Positions 1 through 7,175 of a stretch of DNA of 64,000 nt are shown here, piece after piece. The DNA is from Methylibium sp. GTDB taxonomy: Bacteria; Pseudomonadota; Gammaproteobacteria; Burkholderiales; Burkholderiaceae_C. The number at the start of each line of letters is the position of its first letter. Position 1 is the first letter of the stretch. The position numbers and the translations under genes were made by a program. The DNA lies in the NCBI GenBank assembly GCA_013824165.1, contig PNNH01000015.1, forward strand, positions 23,664-87,663. The letters are read 5' to 3'. A model generated the notes under the pieces. The model saw nothing but the letters and a program-made list of their open reading frames with translations. It searched no databases and was not told the DNA's origin.

Positions 1-1
1 C

Positions 2-1156
2 CTGTCCGGCACCATGGCCATTTCGGAGACCGTGCTCAAGGACACAGTGCTGATGGCCATCGACGAGATCAACGCCAAGGGCGGCTTGCTGGGCAAGAAG
101 CTGGAGCCGGTGGTGGTGGACCCCGCCTCCAACTGGCCGCTGTTCGCCGAGAAGGCCAAGCAGCTGATCTCGCAGGACAAGGTGGCCGTGGTGTTCGGCT
201 GCTGGACCTCGGTCAGTCGCAAGTCGGTGCTGCCGGTGTTCGAGGAACTGAACTCGCTGCTGTTCTACCCGGTGCAGTACGAGGGTGAAGAGCTGTCCAA
301 GAATGTGTTCTACACCGGCGCGGCGCCGAACCAGCAGGCGATTCCCGCGGTGGAATACCTGATGAGCAAGGACGGCGGCTCAGCCAAGCGCTTCGTGCTG
401 CTGGGCACCGACTATGTGTACCCGCGCACCACCAACAAGATCCTGCGTGCCTTCCTGAAGTCCAAGGGCGTGGCTGATGCCGACATCATGGAGGAATACA
501 CCCCCTTCGGCCACAGCGACTACCAGGGCATCATCGCCAAGATCAAGAAGTTCGCTTCCGAGGGCAAGAAGACCGCAGTGGTGTCCACCATCAACGGTGA
601 CTCCAACGTGCCTTTCTACAAGGAGCTGGGCAATCAGGGCCTGAAGGCGACCGACGTGCCGGTGGTGGCCTTCTCGGTGGGTGAGGAAGAGCTGCGCGGC
701 GTGGACACCAAGCCGCTGGTCGGCCACCTCGCGGCCTGGAACTACTTCATGAGCATCAAGAACCCGGCCAATGCCGAGTTCGTCAAGAAGTGGAGCGCCT
801 ACGCCAAGGCCAAGAACATCCCTGGCCACAAGGACAAGCCGCTGACCAATGACCCGATGGAGGCCACCTACATCGGCTTCAATATGTGGGCGCAGGCCGT
901 CACCAAGGCCAAGAGTACCGACACCGACAAGGTGATCGCCGCGATGGCCGGCCAGACCTTCAAGGCACCGGGCGGCTTCACCAGCACCATGGATCCGAAG
1001 AACCACCACCTGCACAAGCCGGTGTTCATCGGCGAGGTCAAGGCCGACGGCCAGTTCAACGTGGTGTGGAAGACGCCCGGCCCGGTCAAGGCCCAGCCCT
1101 GGAGTCCCTACATCCCTGAGAACAAGGGCAAGAAGGACGAGCCGGTCGCCAAGTAA
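2..1156 (+). CDS. urtA: Urea ABC transporter substrate-binding protein UrtA (5' end outside window)
   Basis: Periplasmic urea-binding component of the UrtABCDE high-affinity urea importer. The reading frame is open from base 2, and LSGTMAISE precedes and includes the first in-window ATG at base 14. That segment is internal to the UrtA fold, so the true start and signal peptide lie upstream. About 385 residues are visible. UrtA hallmarks include VVVDPASNWPLFAEKA, VFGCWTSVSRK, LLFYPVQYEG and GTDYVYPRTTN. The product ends in a Lys-rich tail. It is followed after 34 bp by urtB in the same direction, so it is the first visible gene of a urt operon. Family assignment is secure; substrate specificity (urea rather than short amides) rests on the full urtABCDE context. 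Confidence 0.95.
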   Translation: MSGTMAISETVLKDTVLMAIDEINAKGGLLGKKLEPVVVDPASNWPLFAEKAKQLISQDKVAVVFGCWTSVSRKSVLPVFEELNSLLFYPVQYEGEELSKNVFYTGAAPNQQAIPAVEYLMSKDGGSAKRFVLLGTDYVYPRTTNKILRAFLKSKGVADADIMEEYTPFGHSDYQGIIAKIKKFASEGKKTAVVSTINGDSNVPFYKELGNQGLKATDVPVVAFSVGEEELRGVDTKPLVGHLAAWNYFMSIKNPANAEFVKKWSAYAKAKNIPGHKDKPLTNDPMEATYIGFNMWAQAVTKAKSTDTDKVIAAMAGQTFKAPGGFTSTMDPKNHHLHKPVFIGEVKADGQFNVVWKTPGPVKAQPWSPYIPENKGKKDEPVAK

Positions 1157-1190
1157 GCCCACCCGACCGACAGCTCATCCCCTTCCGACC

Positions 1191-2783
1191 ATGACGATCC
1201 AGCGCCTGCTTGTCGCAGCGGGCGTCTGGCTGCTGCTTTGCTTGAGCAGCGGCCAGGCGCAAGCCCTGACCCACGACCAGGCCCGTGCCATTGCGGCGGG
1301 CGAGACGGATGCGCGCATTGCGGCGCTCAACGCGGCGGCGGCCGAAGGTGCGGCCGGCCTGCCGGACTTTGTGCAGGCGCTGCTGGATGACGCCGTCAAG
1401 CTGACGCCCAAGCAGGTGCTGGTGGTCGATGGCACGCAGGTCAGGGATGCCGTCAGCGGCCAGCCCGCCACCTTGCCGGAGGATGCCGAGGATGTGCTCA
1501 ACAACAACCGCATGCGCGGCGCGCTGCAGGCGGCGCAGGCCGCGCTGCAGCTCTTCGCCAGCGATCTCGCGACGCGACGCGCCGCGGTGGCGGAACTCGC
1601 CAAACAGGGCCTGGACGCATCCAAGCTGCCGCTTCTGGACAAGGCCCTGGCCGGCGAGGCTGATGCCGATGTGAAAGCCCGGCTGGCGCAACTGAGAGCC
1701 GGCCTGCTGCTGACGTCGCCGGACAAGGCCAAGCGCCTGGAAGCTGCGCGCCTGCTGGCCGCCGGCAGCGAGCCGGCCATCAAGTCGCTGCTGCTGGAGC
1801 GTATCGCCGCCGAGGGCGATGTGGAGGTCAAGTCTGCGCTGTCGCAGGCCCTCTCCGCGCTGGAATCGCGCCTGGCCTGGGGCGAGCGAGCCGGCCTGAT
1901 CTTCACCGGCCTGAGCCTGGGCTCCATCCTGTTGCTGGTCGCCCTGGGCCTGGCCATCACCTATGGCCTGATGGGCGTGATCAATATGGCGCACGGCGAG
2001 CTGATGATGGTTGGCGCCTATGCCACCTATGTCGTGCAGAACCTGTTCAAGGCCTATCTGCCCGGGGCCTTCGACTACTACGTGCTGCTGGCGATTCCCG
2101 CTTCCTTCATGGCCGCGGCGCTGGTGGGCGCGGTGCTGGAGCGCAGCGTGATCCGCTGGCTTTACGGCCGGCCGCTGGAAACGCTGTTGGCCACCTGGGG
2201 CATCTCGCTGGTGCTGATGCAGGCGGTGCGTTCCATGTTCGGCGCGCAGAACGTGCCGGTGGAGAACCCCGCCTGGCTGTCCGGCGGCATCCAGGTGCTT
2301 CCCAATCTGGTGCTGCCCTACAACCGCCTGGCCATCATCGTCTTCGCGATGCTGGTGCTGGCCGGTGTGGCCCTGCTGATCGCCCGGACGCGCCTGGGCC
2401 TGTTTGTGCGCGGCGTCACGCAGAACCGTCGCATGGCGTCCTGCATGGGCGTCAACACGGCGCGCATCGACACCTATGCCTTCTCGCTGGGTGCTGGCAT
2501 CGCCGGCTTGGCCGGCTGCGCACTCAGCCAGGTAGGCAACGTCGGCCCGGACCTGGGTCAGAGCTATATCGTCGACAGCTTCATGGTGGTGGTGCTGGGC
2601 GGCGTGGGTCAGCTGGCCGGCACGGTCTACGCCGGGCTGGGGCTGGGCATCCTGAACAAGCTGCTGGAAGGCTGGCAGGGCGCGGTGCTGGCCAAGATCA
2701 TGGTGCTGGTCTTCATCGTCGTCTTCATCCAGAAGCGGCCGCAAGGGCTGTTCGCGATGAAGGGTCGTTCCGCCGAAGCATGA
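1191..2783 (+). CDS. urtB: Urea ABC transporter permease UrtB
   Basis: Inner-membrane permease of the urea importer, LivH-like. The 530-residue product has the long N-terminal extension normal for UrtB: a signal-like segment (residues 3-25), then an Ala-rich helical, HEAT-like region to about residue 225. This precedes the transmembrane permease domain, which starts near GLIFTGLSLGSILLLVALG and carries the family signature GLMGVINMAHGELMM. The ATG at 1191 gives a good signal segment although no strong Shine-Dalgarno is visible. The stop overlaps the urtC start (ATGA), indicating translational coupling. Confidence 0.95.
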   Translation: MTIQRLLVAAGVWLLLCLSSGQAQALTHDQARAIAAGETDARIAALNAAAAEGAAGLPDFVQALLDDAVKLTPKQVLVVDGTQVRDAVSGQPATLPEDAEDVLNNNRMRGALQAAQAALQLFASDLATRRAAVAELAKQGLDASKLPLLDKALAGEADADVKARLAQLRAGLLLTSPDKAKRLEAARLLAAGSEPAIKSLLLERIAAEGDVEVKSALSQALSALESRLAWGERAGLIFTGLSLGSILLLVALGLAITYGLMGVINMAHGELMMVGAYATYVVQNLFKAYLPGAFDYYVLLAIPASFMAAALVGAVLERSVIRWLYGRPLETLLATWGISLVLMQAVRSMFGAQNVPVENPAWLSGGIQVLPNLVLPYNRLAIIVFAMLVLAGVALLIARTRLGLFVRGVTQNRRMASCMGVNTARIDTYAFSLGAGIAGLAGCALSQVGNVGPDLGQSYIVDSFMVVVLGGVGQLAGTVYAGLGLGILNKLLEGWQGAVLAKIMVLVFIVVFIQKRPQGLFAMKGRSAEA

Positions 2784-3952
2784 CGATGAGCACACCGATG
2801 ATGACGAACACACCTGCCACCTCCAACGCCGCCTTGCTGCCCCAGCCGCCGCGCCTGCTCTCGCCCAAAGGCTGGACGGCCGTGCTGGCCGCGCTGATCA
2901 CCGTCACCGTGCTGGCGCCGGTGCTCAATCTGCTGCTGCCCGAGGGCCACGCGCTGCACCTGAGCGACTACGCGGTGGGCCTGATCGGAAAGATCATGTG
3001 CTACGCGATCTGCGCGCTGGCCATGGATCTGATCTGGGGCTATACCGGCATCCTCTCGTTGGGTCATGGCCTGTTCTTCGCCCTGGGCGGCTATGCGATG
3101 GGCATGTACCTGATGCGCCAGATCGGCCGCGAGGGCAATTACCAAAGCGATCTTCCGGACTTCATGGTCTTCCTCGACTGGAAGACGCTGCCTTGGCACT
3201 GGAGCTTCAGCGATTCCTTCGCCTTCCAGATGCTGATGGTGCTGGCGGTGCCGGGCCTGCTGGCCCTGGTGTTCGGCTTCTTCGCCTTCCGCAGCCGCAT
3301 CAAGGGCGTGTACTTCTCGATCATCACGCAGGCGCTGACTTTCGCCGCCATGCTGCTGTTCTTCCGGAACGAGACCGGCTTCGGCGGCAACAACGGCTTC
3401 ACCGATTTCAAGCGCATCCTCGACGTGCCGCTGGCGCAGCCGTCCACGCGCATGGCACTGTTCGTGCTGACCGGCCTGACGCTGATCGGCTTCTTCCTGC
3501 TGGCGCGCTGGATCGTCAGCAGCAAGTTCGGCCGCGTGCTGCAGGCCATCCGCGACGCCGAGAGCCGCGTGATGTTCACTGGCTACGACCCGCTGGCCTA
3601 CAAGCTGGCGATCTGGGTGCTGTCGGCTTTGATGTGCGGCGTGGCCGGCGCGCTCTATGTGCCGCAGGTGGGCATCATCAACCCAGGCGAGATGTCGACC
3701 GCGGCGTCCATCGAGATCGCGATCTGGACTGCGGTGGGCGGGCGCGCCTCGCTGATCGGCCCCATCGTCGGTGCCTTCTTCGTCAACGGCGCCAAGAGCT
3801 GGTTCACCCAGGCCTTTCCGGAATTCTGGCTGTACTTCCTGGGCGCCTTGTTCATCGCGGTGACGCTGTTCCTGCCGCAGGGACTGATCGGCCTGGCGCG
3901 CAAGCTCGGTGGCTTCAGGAAGAAGGCAGCGCAAGGAGAGCAGGCACCATGA
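2780..3952 (+). CDS. urtC: Urea ABC transporter permease UrtC
   Basis: Second inner-membrane permease, LivM-like, 390 residues, pairing with UrtB to form the urea channel. Hydrophobic segments run through most of the protein. The family motif DLIWGYTGILSLGHGLFFALG lies near residue 85-105, and the LivM-like loop GVYFSIITQALTFAA follows. The start overlaps the urtB stop by 4 bp and the stop overlaps the urtD start by 4 bp, so the three genes are tightly coupled. The C-terminus is basic (KAAQGEQAP), as usual for cytoplasmic ends. Confidence 0.95.
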   Translation: MTMSTPMMTNTPATSNAALLPQPPRLLSPKGWTAVLAALITVTVLAPVLNLLLPEGHALHLSDYAVGLIGKIMCYAICALAMDLIWGYTGILSLGHGLFFALGGYAMGMYLMRQIGREGNYQSDLPDFMVFLDWKTLPWHWSFSDSFAFQMLMVLAVPGLLALVFGFFAFRSRIKGVYFSIITQALTFAAMLLFFRNETGFGGNNGFTDFKRILDVPLAQPSTRMALFVLTGLTLIGFFLLARWIVSSKFGRVLQAIRDAESRVMFTGYDPLAYKLAIWVLSALMCGVAGALYVPQVGIINPGEMSTAASIEIAIWTAVGGRASLIGPIVGAFFVNGAKSWFTQAFPEFWLYFLGALFIAVTLFLPQGLIGLARKLGGFRKKAAQGEQAP

Positions 3953-4833
3953 CGCCGGATCTGATGGAGCAGGGCGCCAAGGCCCGTGTCGAACATGCAT
4001 CCAAGGAAGCGGCCACGCAGCAGTCGTCAGGTGACCGCGGCGCCAGCTTCGGCCGTGTGCTCAAGGCCGGCCTGCCGGACTTCGGCACCGGCGTGGCGCT
4101 GTACCTGGACGAGATCACTGTGTCCTTCGACGGCTTCCGCGCTCTGAACAAGCTCAGCCTGATGGTCGACGTGGGCGAGCTGCGCTGCATCATCGGCCCC
4201 AATGGCGCGGGCAAGACCACGATGATGGACGTGATCACCGGCAAGACCCGGCCCGACAGCGGCACCGCCAGCTTCGGCCAGAACATCGACCTCTTGCGCC
4301 TGCGCGAGAACGAGATCGCGCAGATCGGCATCGGCCGCAAGTTCCAGAAGCCCACGGTCTACGAGCAGCTCAGCGTGTTCGAGAACCTGGAGCTGGCGCT
4401 GAAGGCTGACCGTCGCGTGCGCGCCAGCCTGTTCTCGCGCCTGAGCGGCGCGCAGCTGGACCGCATCGCCGAGACCCTGCAACTCATCCACCTGCTGCCG
4501 CAGGCGCAGACCCAGGCCGGCCTGCTTTCGCATGGCCAGAAGCAGTGGCTGGAGATTGGCATGCTCTTGATGCAGGACCCGATGCTGCTGCTGCTGGACG
4601 AGCCGGTGGCCGGCATGACTGACGAGGAAACCGAGCGCACCGCAGAGCTCTTCCTGAGCCTCGAAGGCAAGCATTCCCTGGTGGTAGTGGAGCACGACAT
4701 GAAGTTCGTCGACCAGCTCACGCAAGGCCGCAAGAAGGTCACCGTGCTGCATGAAGGTTCAGTGCTGGCCGAGGGCCTGCTGTCCGAGGTGCAGGCCAAC
4801 GAGAAGGTGGTGGAGGTGTACCTTGGGCGTTGA
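3949..4833 (+). CDS. urtD: Urea ABC transporter ATP-binding protein UrtD
   Basis: First ATPase of the urea importer (LivG-like), 294 residues. The ATG at 3949 overlaps the urtC stop. A hydrophilic N-terminal tail of about 45 residues precedes the ATPase fold. Walker A is GPNGAGKT (residues 83-90), the signature region is LSHGQKQWLEIG (His replacing the usual Gly of LSGGQ, as in other UrtD proteins), Walker B is LLLLDEPVAGM and the H-loop is VVEHDM. Unusually for this operon, the next gene urtE does not overlap but lies 384 bp downstream. Confidence 0.95.
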   Translation: MTPDLMEQGAKARVEHASKEAATQQSSGDRGASFGRVLKAGLPDFGTGVALYLDEITVSFDGFRALNKLSLMVDVGELRCIIGPNGAGKTTMMDVITGKTRPDSGTASFGQNIDLLRLRENEIAQIGIGRKFQKPTVYEQLSVFENLELALKADRRVRASLFSRLSGAQLDRIAETLQLIHLLPQAQTQAGLLSHGQKQWLEIGMLLMQDPMLLLLDEPVAGMTDEETERTAELFLSLEGKHSLVVVEHDMKFVDQLTQGRKKVTVLHEGSVLAEGLLSEVQANEKVVEVYLGR

Positions 4834-5083
4834 TGTGCTTCGGTGCTGCGTGGTGGGTTCGGGCGCTGGTCGAGCGCCAGCGGGCACCCGTCGGCCTGCA
4901 TGTCCTCCGAGCCTTCGGCTCTCCCCCTTTGCTGCCGGCCGACGTGCACCCACTGCCACTCGCCCGGCAGCGCGGACTGCGAAGAGCCTGGAGCGCAGGG
5001 CTCGGTGGGTGTGCGCCGAGGGCGGCAGGTGTCCGGCATACGCGGGTAAAGGGCGAAGGCCGCAGGCTGGGGGGAGCGAGCTC

Positions 5084-5115
5084 GGACACAAACTGTCCGG
5101 TGGACTGTTTGTGCC
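5084..5115. repeat. Imperfect palindrome between urtD and urtE
   Basis: GGACACAAACTGTCC is followed closely by GGACTGTTTGTGCC. The inner arms ACAAACTGTCC and GGACTGTTTGT are reverse complements except for one base. The shape is a strong hairpin or a two-fold symmetric protein site. There is no T-tract, so it is not a canonical terminator. No second copy was noticed in this window. Confidence 0.7.
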
Positions 5116-5123
5116 TAGCAAGC

Positions 5124-5145
5124 GCCAGGGCGTCCTCGCCCTGGC
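5124..5145. repeat. Perfect 9-bp inverted repeat, four-base loop
   Basis: GCCAGGGCG, loop TCCT, CGCCCTGGC. This stable GC hairpin lies 8 bp after the previous palindrome and about 70 bp before urtE. It lacks a U-tract. It may be part of the same inserted repeat, or an mRNA hairpin affecting the urtD/urtE expression ratio. Confidence 0.7.
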
Positions 5146-5217
5146 ACAGAGTCAGGCGGATGCCTGCCTCCCTTGGCGCGCTCCGGCTTTGGCAGTAGTT
5201 GAAGCAGGATTCACACA

Positions 5218-5946
5218 ATGCTGAAGGTCGACAACATCCACCAGTACTACGGCGGCAGCCATATCCTGCGCGGCCTGAGCTTCGAGGCGCAGCAGGGCGA
5301 GATCAGCGTGATTCTGGGCCGCAATGGCGTGGGCAAAAGCACCTTGCTGAAGAGCCTGATGGGTGTGGTGCCGATCAAGAGTGGCAGCGTCAACTTCGAC
5401 GGCGCCGAGATCGGCCGCGAAACGCCTTACGAGCGCGTGCGCCGCGGCATCGGCTATGTGCCGCAGGGGCGCGAGATCTTCGGCCGGCTCACGGTGGAGG
5501 ACAACCTGCGCATGGGCCTGGCCTACAAGAGCGGCAGCACGCCGATCCCGCCGCAGCTGTTCGAGCTGTTTCCGGTGCTCAAGCAGATGCTGCACCGGCG
5601 CGGTGGCGACCTCTCGGGTGGCCAGCAGCAGCAGCTGGCCATCGCGCGGGCGCTGGCGGCCGGGCCTTCGCTGCTGATCCTGGACGAACCCACCGAAGGC
5701 ATACAGCCCAGCATCATCAAGGACATCGGCCGCGTGCTGCGCCAGCTGGCCGACGAGGGCCTGGAGATCGTCGGCCCGGATGGAGGCAAGAAGCAGCGCA
5801 TGGCCGTGATCCTGGTCGAGCAGTACTACGACTTCGCCGAGGAGCTGGCCGACCAGTATCTGGTGATGGAGCGCGGTGAGTTCATTGCGCGTGGCCGCGG
5901 CGACGAGATGCAGGCCAAGGGCATACGCCAGCTTGTGTCCATCTAG
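5218..5946 (+). CDS. urtE: Urea ABC transporter ATP-binding protein UrtE
   Basis: Second ATPase of the urea importer (LivF-like), 242 residues. Walker A is GRNGVGKST (residues 34-42), the signature LSGGQQQQLAIARAL, Walker B LLILDEPTEGIQPS, and the UrtE-typical block LVEQYYDFAEELADQYLVM follows. Between the D-loop helix and the H-loop strand there is an extra segment, about EIVGPDGGKKQR, which makes the protein roughly ten residues longer than the usual 229-232. AGGA lies about 9 bases before the ATG. It is separated from urtD by the repeat-bearing gap but in the same direction. Confidence 0.93.
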   Translation: MLKVDNIHQYYGGSHILRGLSFEAQQGEISVILGRNGVGKSTLLKSLMGVVPIKSGSVNFDGAEIGRETPYERVRRGIGYVPQGREIFGRLTVEDNLRMGLAYKSGSTPIPPQLFELFPVLKQMLHRRGGDLSGGQQQQLAIARALAAGPSLLILDEPTEGIQPSIIKDIGRVLRQLADEGLEIVGPDGGKKQRMAVILVEQYYDFAEELADQYLVMERGEFIARGRGDEMQAKGIRQLVSI

Positions 5947-5956
5947 GCTTGGTATC

Positions 5957-5988
5957 GTGCGGGCTGTCTTTCAGCCGCCAGCCCGCAC
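5957..5988 (+). promoter_or_regulatory. Hairpin abutting the CDF exporter start codon
   Basis: GTGCGGGCTG and CAGCCCGCAC are perfect 10-bp complementary arms around a 12-base loop. An alternative inner stem GGCTG/CAGCC (5962-5976) is mutually exclusive with the outer one. The structure ends 6 bases before the ATG at 5995, and no free Shine-Dalgarno is visible. It could occlude translation initiation or act as a U-tract-less urt operon terminator. Function is inferred only. Confidence 0.5.
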
Positions 5989-5994
5989 GCCGCC

Positions 5995-6957
5995 ATGCAC
6001 GATCACCAAGGCCATGACCACGGCCACCACCACCACCACCACCCTGCGCCGGCCAACTTCGACCGCGCCTTCGCCATCGGCATCGCACTGAACCTGGGCT
6101 TCGTCTGCGTCGAGGCCTACTACGGCTGGAAGATCGACTCACTGGCGCTTCTGGCGGATGCCGGCCACAACCTTAGCGATGTGGCCGGCCTGGTGCTGGC
6201 CTGGGGTGGGGTGTTGGCAGGGCGGCTGCGGCCGGACGCGCGCCACACCTATGGCTGGAAGCGCGCCTCGATCCTGGCGGCCTTCATCAACGCGCTGCTG
6301 CTGCTGGTGGCCATGGGTTCGCTGGGCTGGGAGGCGGTGCAGCGCCTGCAGTCGCCGCAGGCCGTCGAGGGCTGGACCATGATGGCTGTGGCCGGCGTGG
6401 GCATCGTCATCAACACTGCTACCGCCTTGCTGTTCATGCGCGGCGGCGAGCATGACCTGAATATCCGCGGTGCTTTCTTGCACATGGCCGCTGATGCGCT
6501 GGTCTCGGCCGGCGTGGTGCTGGCCGGGGCGCTGGTGCTGTGGCAGGGCTGGGCCTGGATCGACCCGGTGCTGAGCCTCGTTATCGCGCTCGTCATCGTT
6601 GTCGGCACCTGGCATCTGTTCCGCCAGTCGCTGCATCTGCTGTTCGACGGCGTGCCCGACAAGCTCGACCTGGTGGAGGTGCGGTCACTGCTGGAGCGGC
6701 TGCCGGGCGTCGAGCGTGTGCACGATCTGCATGTCTGGGCCATGAGCAGCACCGAGACTGCGCTTACCGCACATCTGGTGATGCCGGCCGGCGGCGCGGA
6801 CGACGCCTTCCTGCGCGAGGCCAGCGCGCAGCTCGATGCCCGCTTTCACATCGGCCATGTCACCTTGCAGGCGGTACGCGTGCCCTTCATGCAGCCTTGC
6901 TTCGAGCCGCACCGGCTGAGACACGCGGACGAGTCGTCGGCGCATGTGCATGGATGA
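5995..6957 (+). CDS. Cation diffusion facilitator (zinc/cobalt exporter, CzcD/ZitB type)
   Basis: Inner-membrane proton-coupled exporter of divalent metals, most likely Zn(II), 320 residues. The N-terminus is a His-rich metal-binding stretch (HDHQGHDHGHHHHHH, residues 2-16), followed by six hydrophobic helices. The transport-site ligands of the ZitB/YiiP family are seen as LLADAGHNLSDV in helix II and LHMAADALVS in helix V. The cytoplasmic C-terminal domain (DLHVWAMSS) is the family dimerisation/metal-sensing fold. It starts 48 bp after urtE with a hairpin in the leader. Metal identity cannot be fixed from sequence; the His-rich start and HD/HD ligand set favour zinc. Confidence 0.9.
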   Translation: MHDHQGHDHGHHHHHHPAPANFDRAFAIGIALNLGFVCVEAYYGWKIDSLALLADAGHNLSDVAGLVLAWGGVLAGRLRPDARHTYGWKRASILAAFINALLLLVAMGSLGWEAVQRLQSPQAVEGWTMMAVAGVGIVINTATALLFMRGGEHDLNIRGAFLHMAADALVSAGVVLAGALVLWQGWAWIDPVLSLVIALVIVVGTWHLFRQSLHLLFDGVPDKLDLVEVRSLLERLPGVERVHDLHVWAMSSTETALTAHLVMPAGGADDAFLREASAQLDARFHIGHVTLQAVRVPFMQPCFEPHRLRHADESSAHVHG

Positions 6958-6975
6958 GGCCGCCGGCCGAGGCAT

Positions 6976-7004
6976 AAAAAAGCCCCAGGCCAGGGGCCTG
7001 GGGC
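6976..7004 (-). terminator. Rho-independent terminator of the chemotaxis receptor gene
   Basis: GCCCCAGGCC, 3-base loop, GGCCTGGGGC, perfect 10-bp stem. On the minus strand it is followed by six U residues (AAAAAA at 6976-6981 on the plus strand). It lies about 170 bp past the stop of the minus-strand receptor gene, and may also stop read-through from the convergent CDF gene. Confidence 0.85.
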
Positions 7005-7175
7005 ATCAAAGGCGCTGCTGACGCCGCCCGGGACGCTGTGCACCTGCTGGGCAGGCGCGGCATGGGGCTGCGGCGTGGTGATGTTGAGCGCGTGCGGTGC
7101 GGGCGCTGGCGTGCTGCTGGATGTCGGCGGCACGCGGCCTGGGCACTCAGAAAGCCGGGATGGCGGTGACTCCGC

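Larger units (their letters stand above)
4834..5217. other. 384-bp non-coding gap inside the urt operon
   Basis: The stretch separates urtD from urtE, which in most genomes abut. Open frames exist on both strands, but none resembles a known protein, and their Pro/Arg/Ser-rich translations look like GC-rich non-coding DNA. It contains two clear inverted repeats (5084-5115 and 5124-5145, listed separately). No transposase remnant was recognised. The part closest to urtE holds an AGGA at about 9 bases before its ATG. The likeliest reading is a small dispersed intergenic repeat inserted in the operon; this cannot be proven without the rest of the genome. Confidence 0.6.

Noticed and set aside
1086..2813. 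Long minus-strand open frame across urtB
   Set aside because: It is antisense to a clear permease gene and its Arg/Gln/His-rich translation has no domain; in GC-rich DNA such shadow frames are expected.
4739..5218. Open frames on both strands in the urtD-urtE gap as possible small genes
   Set aside because: Pro/Arg/Ser-rich with no motifs, overlapping urtD and lacking ribosome sites; treated as non-coding repeat DNA.
6000..6046. His-codon run in the CDF gene as a microsatellite or artefact
   Set aside because: It encodes the normal His-rich metal-binding N-terminus of this exporter family and keeps the frame.
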